Source: Fasciola hepatica (Eukaryota; Platyhelminthes; Trematoda; Plagiorchiida; Fasciolidae). Taken from it: a stretch of 64,000 nucleotides of DNA. Both the position numbers and the translations under genes were made by a program. Shown here in pieces: positions 21,221-31,021 of this stretch. A model generated the notes under the pieces. It saw only the letters and a program-made list of their open reading frames with translations. It ran no database searches and was not told the DNA's origin. Where the stretch lies: the NCBI GenBank assembly GCA_948099385.1, contig CANUEZ040000159.1, forward strand, positions 8,016,501 through 8,080,500, in the 5' to 3' direction. Every line of letters begins with the position of its first letter. Positions within the stretch are counted from its first letter, which is position 1.

Positions 21221-21338
21221 TGGTAGTGAGCTTTGAGTATGTTCACTAGATGGATGAAAGGTAGCACTATGGTCCACCTGAGGTGTGTTGTAATTGACGT
21301 TTTCATTTATCGCATACCGTCTCGGTGAATGCCCACAA

Positions 21339-21525
21339 TGCATAATGTCTCTCACAGTTGATGTGCGGTGAGGTTCTACGTTTTCTTCTCATTTTTAGCG
21401 GGGATTCCACGAAACACACTGTACAGTGGTGGGCGCAAAGCTGGTGTGCAGATCATCGAGAGAATTTTGAACGCTCGATTGGTCGTGGCCTTTACCAGTC
21501 CTGCGCAGAATGAACAGAACTGAAC
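21339..21525 (+). repeat. Dispersed repeat R1, copy 3 (+)
   Basis: Starts GCATAATGTC and ends GAACAGAACTGAAC. Matches the copies in element B (6060-6241) and at 15,069-15,250 (minus). It is the most complete example on the left side. Confidence 0.65.
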
Positions 21526-21679
21526 ATCACTATCATTAATTACCTTCAAATAACTTCTTGCAGTCGTGGTATCGCTCGTCACCTGACTGTTGGTGCAGTT
21601 TCTCGGACAGGTATGTTTCACATTTTCCGTATGAGATTTGTATGAACCGTGTTAGACACATCAGCTACACATGTTTGTA

Positions 21680-21785
21680 TTCGCCCTAAGTAGCATGCCC
21701 CAGGTTGGCCTGAAGCTTGGGCAGCCCCACTTGATAAACTAGGGACAAATCTGGGGTCAGCCCCAGGCTTGGAGCTCCTGGAGTA
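21680..21785 (+). repeat. Short GGGGC/GCCCC-rich repeat R2, copy 2
   Basis: This stretch has several CCCCA/TGGGG words spaced 15-25 bases apart around AAGTAGCATGCCCCAGGTT. Read in reverse, 26,427-26,530 has the same lead-in (AAGTAGCACGCCCCACGTT). The words can pair with one another in several ways, giving a hairpin-rich stretch. Confidence 0.45.
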
Positions 21786-22980
21786 CTTTGCATGTGCGAT
21801 CCTCATGTTGACTGAATTACCAGTCTCCATTCAGTGACAGAAAGCATATTCATCATAAGCTAATGAAGTGCGGCTAAAAAAGCGGATATATTCGCTTATT
21901 TATACTCATGGCTATATAGCAATAGGTATATAGGTGTATCATGATACACCATGGTTCCTGCAGGACCTTGGGTATATGTATGCCTGACACTCCCTGTTTG
22001 ATGTCAATGGACATTTGTCTTTGCTTAATATCAATTTTGGCTCCATAATGAAGAAACATGAGGTTTGGTGTTTACCGTTTTTATGTCTTCACAATAGACA
22101 TCAAACTCACATGGACCATCCAACCAAGTGGCAAAGCTACCTTCGGCGTAAGCTGGCGTTGAATTCTCTACTGTGTACTGAATTCGGCGAGGCGTCTTTG
22201 TGGGTGCATCGATATCGGTGTCCGGAGATGGTGTCAACGGTTACACGAATATTTGCAGCATAAGGTAACGCTTATTATATCTAGAGCCTGTGATAACTGT
22301 GTCGTCTAGTAATGAGGTTTCGGATTGACATCAACCAGGTCTTTCATACTCATCAGCAATGAATTCATAAGAGTCAACATCAAATTTGACCGCTGGTGTC
22401 GGTGAGTATGCTTGCTATGTGACGTTATAAAAATTATTCTTCACAGGTGTCAACATGGAACTGGGGAATATTACATCCATGATGATCAACGTCGACGCGC
22501 TGTTACGTTCGTTTGGCGATATGTTTACTAACTGCAGAACGATGATGCAGCAACGTTTTGAACTAATTTTAACCCGGCGTGCCAGAGGATCTGAGGACCT
22601 TATCGCACACAACTCATTCTTGTAAAAGAACGGTGCTATCACAGGGTGTATGTATTCATATCGGGCTCCTCGATGGTCTGCTTTAGTCAACCACTGGACT
22701 TTTGTTTGTCCCGGAATCCGCTGACCTCCAACTGAGTATCAAAGGCTCGCATATTTATTGCGCTTCCACGGTATGATTGTGGCTTATTTTGACATATGTG
22801 GTGCGTCCAATATGTTTGGCCGTGGTCCCGGTGGGCATTTATTGCGGTTCAACGAAGCCACACCCGATAAACACATTTCTGGGACATACGATATTAGAAT
22901 TGTGAGACATAGTTATTGGCGGCATCAACTATCGTGGGATTACGATAACATGTAAACTTGTGTGAATAATATGAGACGCA
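21786..22980. other. No firm gene; possible upstream exon of the CACTA-type transposase
   Basis: A 56-codon frame from an ATG at 22,456 (start MELGNITSMMINVDALLRSF) lies in the same frame as the transposase that begins at 22,981 and on the same strand. I do not recognise it as part of the CACTA transposase N-terminus. The remainder shows no motif. Confidence 0.35.
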
Positions 22981-24078
22981 CCTGCCCGAGCTTATGTTCG
23001 TCAGGTTAAAGGCCCTGCAGGCTACTTCGGATGTGACAGTTACACACAGCGTGGTCTGCATATCGTTGGAAGAATAATGTTTCTAGTATTGGACACCCGA
23101 CAGCGTGCGGATGCCAAATTTCGTCATCTGAAATATAGATGTCGCCACATTTGAGGAAGCCCATTCATCTTATTTCCAGTTGATATTGTGGCAAAGTTTT
23201 CATTGGATTATATGCATTCAGCTTGTTTGGGTGTTACTCAGAAACTGACAAATGCATGGCTAAAGGGCAGCTGTGCACGACGTTTCCACTTTAACCCCAG
23301 GGCAGCCGGTGAACTTGAAAATCGGATTATTCATGATCCATGAAATAACCCCTGTGATTTTCAGCGCTTATGCCGTCACACTCGGAATTTGGAAGAATGG
23401 AAAGCGTCTGAATATAAACATTTCTTTTTGTATATAGGCCTTGTTTGTTTGTTACACACGCTACCTGATGAATACTACAAGCATTTCTAGCTGTTATTCA
23501 TTCCTCTTTATATGTTCTCTCACCTCCGTCTACATATTGAGTATCTTGATTTCGCCCATAGACTTTTAGTGCTTTTCGTTCAACAGGTGTCTTCATTATA
23601 CGGTCAGAAGGATTTAGTTTATAACGTGCATTGTCTAACACGTTTGTCAGAAGACGTCTGAGAGCACGGCGTTTTGGATGAATTCTGTTTTCCATTTGAA
23701 TCACTTCCAGGAAAACTGAAGTCATTCACAAAGGGGCCGGCCAAACCAGCTGAGCAGCTGTGTGAGCGTCTGCACGAACTGAATAACAACTGTGGAGCCA
23801 CTACTGCCGAAATTCCAGCGGATGATTTGTCGCTTCCAGTACCTCATATCAGACAGTTTATCGTTTTAAATGGTGTTTTACTTTCAGTGTATAAACCGAA
23901 CGATGTAACTATTGATAGTGGACGTCCTGCAGCAATTGTCAGTTTTTTGAATGATAACGTTTACTTCAAATATTTCAATTCACCGGACAACTCTTTCACG
24001 CACGTGTTAACTTCAAGCCACTGTAAGCGATTTCGATTCAACTTTGCACAAAGCACCCATTCACACCATCAAATGTAA
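22981..24078 (+). pseudogene. CACTA/EnSpm-type transposase, C-terminal 365 codons, one frame with four stops
   Basis: The + strand is free of frameshifts here but has stops at 23,152, 23,341, 23,488 and 23,659. Domains in order: ARAYVRQVKGPAGYFGCDSY (DAPAR...GY.GC.RC block), KFSLDYMHSACLGVTQKLTN (the diagnostic LDYMH.VCLGV block), LEEWKASEYKHFFLYIGLV (WKA.EFR.FLLY block), DLVYNVHCL (NVH.L.H block), then FCFPFESLPGKLKSFTKGPA (FSFE..L..LK block) and a variable C-terminus ending at the TAA before 24,079. These blocks are the known order of animal CACTA-type transposases. The enzyme would cut and move a DNA transposon. The absence of indels over 1.1 kb suggests moderate age. The N-terminal half is not found. 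Confidence 0.8.
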
Positions 24079-24467
24079 ATACATTCCTAATTGTGTTGAC
24101 TCTGCCACTGTTGTTTTTTCAATTCTACGTACTTTCTTTTAAGAAACGTCACATAACAATTCGTTCTTTCCGTGTCACTTTTTCCACAAAGCATCATAAC
24201 CATCTGGTGAGATTATGTGATGCTCGTGTGATCGCGAAGCGGATATTGTCCTCCGTTGTCGTTTGTGTTGACGTGAACTGCTCGCATTTTGCCGTTCCCT
24301 TATTGTCGTCGTTTGTTTCGTGTTAATGGTAGATTCGTGTTTGCTTTCGCGTATCGGTGATTACTTACACGTCATTGTTATTATATTCACCATCTCGGTG
24401 TTTCTGTACGTACCTAAATATGATACCGTCCCAGGTAGACCTTTCCTAATGAAAGGCTTTTCCTTAG

Positions 24468-24581
24468 ATGTACGTGGTTGCTCCTTTTCCCGACAAAAAT
24501 TCGGAGGCCGTGGTGCACACGAATTGGGTGGTCGACGAGATGCACGTTCGTTGGCCACGAACAAAGGGCTTTCCAGATTAA
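24468..24581 (+). pseudogene. Short exon-like frame resembling the N-terminus of DUF4806-type proteins
   Basis: A T-rich tract ending TTTTCCTTAG, a good splice acceptor, runs straight into an ATG and 37 codons: MYVVAPFPDKNSEAVVHTNW, VVDEMHVRWP and a TKG. The pattern (V..F.D..S.AVV...W......WP..K) resembles the N-terminal module of DUF4806-containing proteins. It lies 390 bp after the CACTA transposase on the same strand and may be the start of a second ORF of that transposon. The frame stops at 24,579. Assignment is tentative. Confidence 0.4.
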
Positions 24582-27500
24582 AGACGTAATTTGCTATCTG
24601 GAGAGGCAGTGCCGGATTCCCGCCCTGATTACTATTTTAGGTCGATGTACTGCACTGGTATTTCAGAAGTAGCATAACATTTAAACAGACGAACTTGGGG
24701 ATGCTCCTTACCTCGAGCATCAGCTGATTACTAAGTCGAATGCTGCATCTACGGGTGAAACAGAGAAGCAGACATACTTTTCACAGCACTATTCAACAAG
24801 ATGGAGGTGATTCACCATTGAAGTTCACATATCTAAAAGGTTCCCGCGGAATTCTCTTCCGATGAAAGTTCTCAAGCGATACAGAGGGCCGCAAAACCAG
24901 TTACGCCGAACTTACCACCATCCACACCCCCTATTTTGGAACGTCTTGGGGGAATACAGGGGTAAATTTCTAACATGCATTACAAATTCCTACACAAGTT
25001 CGCATCAATTATCTTCGCAGTCCACTATGTCTGCATGGGCTAGCACCTGAGTGCCGGTCGCATCCTCAAGGTAATAAATAAACTGTTTTGTTTCGTTCTA
25101 CCCATTTAATTAAAAGTAGCGTCTCAAGCAGCAGTGGTACGCAAATGAACTTGTCCCCTCACCTGCGAAAAATACTAAGCAAGTTCATATCTAGAGCAGT
25201 TAAGTTATCTTTTAATAAACCGAGGAGAAAATTCGACTGCCCATAGACAGTGTTACAAGCAGTGTGGATAGACTAACTGCTTCTATAGAATCCCCTTCCA
25301 CTACTTTCGGGGCATCATGTTCATAAACTGTGTCACAGCCACTTGTGTAAACAGTTTGGATGAATTTAGTCATTTGCGCGACTTCCTGGGAACACCTGAA
25401 GCTCTGAATGAGATGTTAAGTTACAGTACGTGTAGACAATAAATATAGCTCACAACACTCCGGCGGTAGGCAACTGAAAATCTTCAAGATGCGATGAAAC
25501 AAATGCTATCTGCTGTGGTCAGCGATGAAGTCGCAGTGAATTGCTGCTGGCAGGGTAGCGGCAAGAGGATTGCCATTTGCGATGATAGACTGATCAAAGC
25601 AATAAAGGTTTGGTCATTTAACTGGTGGCCTCACAACTTACTTGGTGCCATCAAATTTGGTTTGTTTTATGCCGAGGAACCAACTATACGCATCGACAAA
25701 CACATCAGAAAATGATTCCACATCGCTCGTGATCGTGAAGCAGGTAGCAGGTATAATAGGTAATTAGAATGAAACAGCGTGGCCTCATTTCACATTTACT
25801 TTTAACAGCAACATGTTTACTACAAGACTAGCATTTGAAGTACATTTACCGTTTACTCAGTTACAATAAGCTTCTGCGTTCTTCAAGTGCGCCATTTTTG
25901 CTATACGTTTCATATATATAAGTGTGAAAATGTAGCAGTTTTATGCAAGCATATGTTGCTCAGTGTACATTGATAGGCCTCTCCACTAACAAATACCAAA
26001 TCAGATTCATCCCTTTTGTTCAGTTTGCAAGCATCCTTAAAAAATGCCACTTTATTTATAAAAAAAATATCTATGTCAGCTGCCATTATTACTTATTACA
26101 TTATGTTAAAGTGGTTGACTGGAAGTCCTTCAATAGCAGTTTACTTTTTATTTTCATTTCTGAGGATATCGCGATCAAAGACAGTCGGATTCAAGGTTCA
26201 ACCAAAGTTTACTATGAAGAAATAGTACTAAGTTGTACAAAATATGCACTGAGTAAATTTAAATAAATTTTTCAATTCACGAAATTGGCCTTTAGTTTTC
26301 AGTTTGAAGTTCGACAGCAATCTGTATTTGTTGGGTGCGTACACAAACGGCTAAATTAGAAATAAACACGGCGGCCATAATCCATAGGATGACAGTTAGA
26401 ACTGGTTTCGTCTGACGTAGCACAAAAGTTGGGGATAGCCCCAAGTTTCTCTCAATAAGCTAGACTAAGTTTAGGGCTAGCCCTAGGTTTGCCCCATGGG
26501 GCAAACGTGGGGCGTGCTACTTGGGCTGCGAATCTTTCCGTAGAAGATGGCGAAATTTCGCACCCTCAGCAATTTTGAAGTTAATTGATTGGTTGTGACG
26601 GAGTACAAGATTCTTTATTTATTCGTATTTCGGGGGAACAGGCTTCTGCCGGGAGGACGAGTTCTTGATAACAGAATGCGCCGACTTTCCAGTACTACTC
26701 AAGAAAACAGTGGTTTTGTGTTCATCCGGAATTTTGTCACAAGCAATGCCCACAATTCGAGACTTTCGAAATAATCCTCAATCTCTCACACGGAAGCATA
26801 TAAATCCAGAACTTTCATACTGCGGGATAACATTATTTTGAATGACTACCACGAAGCCAAGTGTGAAATTCTAGCGCCGTGAATGATTAAAAACAATTAT
26901 CTGGACGAACAGCAAAACAAAGCAGCTTGTGTAATACGGTAACGAACTCGCCCACGACGACGACGGCGGTTCGACACGGACACAGACAAACAGAGCCGAC
27001 AGATGTTTTGGATGCAGCCCTCTTCCGTTGGGGGTTGCACGCACACGATCTGCAAAGGCATAGAAAGAGTGAAAATCCAATGAGCCGAAGCCCAGTAAGT
27101 GTATGAGCAGGTACCAACATTTACATCAAAGAGGACGGGAATGGCGGTCGATGTAATTGTGTTACACTTGAAGTACTGTTCACAGTTTATTACTCACACA
27201 ACCCAAGGTCGCATATGTATGTACGGGTCTGCCACTATGGCATAGTCATGGCATATATCACACATATTCGGTCGCTTCCGGCAACAGTTTTGCAACGCAT
27301 CCCCATTCGTAATTGTTTTCTTCATACTACAATATGAAGTGCGATCACCAGTCAGTATTGCGCAACAACGGCTAATCAGAAAGAGGGTGTCGAGAACCGA
27401 TGCAGTCTGGTCATAACACAAATTTGGCACAGACTAATCCACAGGTTGTGCTAGGAAGGTATGGGATGATATAAAGGCGTGACAATGAATAGCTACTTTG

Positions 27501-28375
27501 TGAGCAATCATCACACCGTGACCCATGACTGACTAGAAATAGCGTCTACTCGAGGAAGAGCATCACGCGCAAAGTTGTCGGTGCCAGTAACCTGAAGAAA
27601 ATTAGAAAACCGGGTAGCGATATCTAAATTCACGATTGACGAGGACTGATGGCCCTGGTAATCGTAGTTTTCCGGTAACCCGGTTTATGTTGTTGGTTTA
27701 CCGCTCATTGTTGAACAGGATTCCTTGGAAGTTGCTATATATGATCGATTTCTGGTGCCAACTCGATACGGTCTAGTATCAAGGCTTGGCTGAGACTTTT
27801 GTTTTCTCTATTGTATTCGTAGAAACCCGCAGAGGAAACTGAGTTGGAAAACAGCGTGGACTTCGCTTTCTGGTGCCCTGCGGAACAATATCAGTGTTAT
27901 AAACTTGGACTCTACCCATTCCCAGTTCCGTTCATGAATGAAGACGGTACCCAGATGCACATGTTATGGCTATCATCCATTACCCGGTCAGCTAATAGGT
28001 CCCTCGCTATCACTCGCCTTGCAATTTATCCAGAATGCCGTTCATTCTACGCAAGCAACTAAGACACCCTTTGCATACAATCTACCCGTGGAAGCCGTTA
28101 GGAGAGAGGAAACGATGGAGGATCCCATTTGAACCGCAACAAACAACTTGTCTTTTACTATGCAACCGCCTCCAAACAATCAAGCTGGGGACCAGTGAAA
28201 CTTTAGAATGCTGTACGCTGTTCACCTGTGTTGGCATGTCAGGGTGGATGCTCGTCGAATGATACTAGGGAGGCAGAAACCCCACGCATAGTGACCTATG
28301 ACGCATTTTTTTGTTCAACTCCCTTGGTAAATGTTTAACAGGTTGGCTGTGAAAAACGTACGTCAATGGTTTATG
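24582..28375. other. About 3.8 kb without a recognisable gene
   Basis: No frame contains a family motif. An open stretch at 25,943-26,266 (107 codons) is AT-rich and of low information. A frame at 27,844-28,062 is preceded by a T-rich tract ending CGTAG and could be an exon, but its sequence is unfamiliar to me. The only other recognisable feature is the R2 repeat at 26.4 kb. Confidence 0.4.
26427..26530 (-). repeat. Short GGGGC/GCCCC-rich repeat R2, copy 3 (minus)
   Basis: Contains GGGGATAGCCCCAAG, AGGGCTAGCCCTAGG and TTTGCCCCATGGGGCAAACG, the last a perfect palindrome. The reverse strand starts AAGTAGCACGCCCCACGTT, as in the 21.7-kb copy. Likely strong cruciform or hairpin potential. Confidence 0.5.
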
Positions 28376-28709
28376 GTTGAGTCGGTTCAAGTAGACACGT
28401 ACGCAATCAGACAGTCTCATACGCACGCTCCGTTATTGACTGCCTATGGATTGACTTCTGCTCGCTGCACACACGTACGCGCATCACTGTGAATTCACCC
28501 ATGCCACGGATGGCTTGCTCTGACCAAACAGACTTACCCACTGAGCCCTACGCGCTTGTTGATTCGTTACTGCTGAGCCGCCTTGCGTGACCGTACTCAA
28601 CCGTATGTGCTGCTCGCGCATGCCAAGAGATGATTTACTTGTTTTCTTGCCCATATACGTGCGTGTTTGCTGATGCGCTAATGAACGGATCTTTTGTGTG
28701 ATGTTCTCC
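28376..28709 (-). repeat. Dispersed repeat R4, copy 1 (minus), abutting element F
   Basis: Read on the minus strand, these 334 bp match 52,049-52,384 (plus). By hand count there are about six substitutions and one 2-bp indel, so identity is near 98 %. It lies immediately downstream of the RNase H part of element F, where the integrase should follow, so it may have replaced or truncated that element. It encodes nothing recognisable. Ends are GGAGAACAT and CAAC, with no clear TG...CA, so a solo LTR is possible but unproven. Confidence 0.75.
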
Positions 28710-30345
28710 GGTAATTCCAGAAGCAACAATGATCAGTAAAGTTGATGAACTACCCGCGTTCAAAGATATATTTCAATTATCTAACAGTACTGCAAACAGC
28801 AAGTAGCTCTCAAATAAAACTGGGATTCTTGGTTTTAGCTGGTAGGAGACGACGAGAGAAAACGGCCAGTGGTTTTCATCTTGATCTGGACTAATGCTGG
28901 AGCACGCCGCGTTGGCTTTGTCTGAGGCATCGGTTTCTACATTCAATTGAGCCTTAGTGTCGGAATGAACTAGCAAAGCAACCGAAGCTAATGCATCTCT
29001 AACTCTATTGAAGGCATGTTCAGCATCCCCAGATAGTTATATTGGACCACCGTTGGCACCTCAAAGTAAATCTGTTAGGGGTTGCATCAAGTGAGCTCCA
29101 TTTCGGATAGCTTGCCATCCCGTTGAAGCCACGGAAGGTGGCTAATGAACAAGGTAACAGAAAGTCATGAATGGCCTGTACCTTTTCTTCCAGTGGCCGA
29201 ATACCACGTTCACCAACCATGTGGTTTGAATCTTAACTGAATTTAGGCCGAAAATACTCCTGTCTGCATTGAAGGCTATACTACGTGCGGCCAAACTCTC
29301 AAACAAGTAATGTAGACGCTGTGTTTGTGCATCTTTGGATTCGCTGGTTACTAGTATATTGACACTGCACTCCTTTCTGGCAACCACCATATGTATTTCA
29401 ACCTATAAACTTTGTTCTATCACTCCGAACCAAACCGTTCCTGGTACGCCCTCTAATATGACACACGCTCTTGTGAGTCCTCCCAGATCTTTTCTCGCTC
29501 CATGCTCTTTGCTCTGCAGGTTTGCATAAACAACTCTGTGGCTGGACGTTGGTTTTCTGACCGCTAGCCAAGTATCATTGAATTCTTGACTGTAATTACC
29601 AACCCCATCCGTAAGCCAATTGTCTCTTTAGCCCTGCGCGCTAAACTAGCAAGTCGTCCCCTTAAGCGAAAACAAAATTTAAACTTCAGATAATCCGGCC
29701 AGTAAAACGCTGAAAGGTTTGTGCAGCGCTGAGCAAACCAAATGCTTTCCGTAGAAAATCGAGGAGATTAGAAGATGTTATTACCGCTCTCTTAGGCATG
29801 TTCTCAAATGCAATAGCCATCTGGTGATAGGTGCAAACCAGAACACACGAACACCGCTGAGGTCGGCATGGGTATCCTGGATTTTTGGGATGGAACACCT
29901 ACCCGGAACAGTGACCTTGTTGAGGACTTCAATCTCTACATGATCATCAATCCCCTGACATTTTAGGAACCGTTTGAAGCCCACATACTGTTCAATGTTC
30001 GAATAACACCTAATTCAAGCACGTTCTCAAACGCATTTCGCGCACACCTAGGTTTGCGGGTGTAAGCCGGTAAGCTCTAGCAAAAAATGGGGGGACTGAA
30101 GTGCTAATGTGATGATTTGTCGAGCTGTTTGCAGCGCGTAGTACGGAAGGTCGGTGCGGTACTCAGTTCAGCCCCGATTCCGCTGTTTTATGTAGAGCAG
30201 GACTGGTCAGGTTAGGATTAACGGAAATCCAATTCACAGGTAGATTATTGGCGCGGTCCACAAGACGTTTGTGGAAAGAATCAACCAAGGGATCAAAGTG
30301 ATGCAGGAAACCAGTGCCATGAATGGAGTTCCATCCCATGAGGTC
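28710..30345 (-). pseudogene. Element F: Ty3/Gypsy pol fragment (protease end, RT, RNase H)
   Basis: Reading down the minus strand: GTGFLHHFDPLVDSFHKRLV (end of the protease and following spacer) near 30,300, VPPFFARAYRLTPANLG near 30,080, RT blocks with KIQDTHADLSGV, FGLLSAAQTFQRF and MVGERGIRPLEEKVQAIHDF, then VETDASDKANAA of the RNase H at about 28,930. The parts are in several frames. The YxDD region reads ECSVNILVTS, so both catalytic Asp residues are lost. Every block matches element H (38,967-42,200) in order, so F and H are one family. Integrase is missing, cut by repeat R4. Confidence 0.88.
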
Positions 30346-31021
30346 CGAACAAATGCGGTCGAAATCGTGTCAAAATCAAGCTGTCTCTGGATTTTTATTT
30401 TTCAGTCTTTTGAGCCTAGTTTTTGAAAATTCCAGAGTATCTTTAACTTCATCCGTATTATTGATTTGCTAGTATAAGTAACTGCGCCACACTTCGGTGA
30501 GGACATGAGTGATTACCGTGTATGGTACATCTTTTTCACTACACGCTTGTGCATGAGTGCCCTGAAAGTGGTATATATCCTACAGCCACGAAGGCCCACT
30601 GCACTATCAGGCATAACCGGCAATCAGACCCTGAGACTTCGAGGGACAGAGAACCACATAAGGTCTCATAGGACGTTTTATGGTTTCTTACTTCTGAAAC
30701 TGTCTGAAAACATCCTAAGTGAAGTCCCCCTGAAGACGCTTTCTGCCTTCTTGCTTCATGTCTGAGGACATTCTACAACGAGACCTCACTGACGTTATCT
30801 TATAGGATTCAATTTGCAAAATTTCGTTTCTGTGCTATATCTTGTTTGCTTATTCAGTTCAACCAGACGCCATGAAGAAATACCAGCAAAAACTCCGCAA
30901 CCATTCAAAACTTAGGGTGGTTACCTTGCCAGTGGTATTTCTCCCAGAAGTCCGAGCGATTCTCATACTCCCGTGCAGAAATCGATGGAAATGTGATCCC
31001 TATGAACGAATACGTTTCCGG
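30346..31021. other. Spacer between the divergent elements F and G; no gene recognised
   Basis: An 86-codon plus frame (30,505-30,765) has no recognisable motif. The region should hold the 5' ends of both Gypsy elements, but I find no LTR pair. Confidence 0.35.

Noticed and set aside
28484..28729. 81-codon frame nearly identical to a frame at 52,034-52,276
   Set aside because: Conservation is at DNA level because both are copies of repeat R4; no protein evidence.
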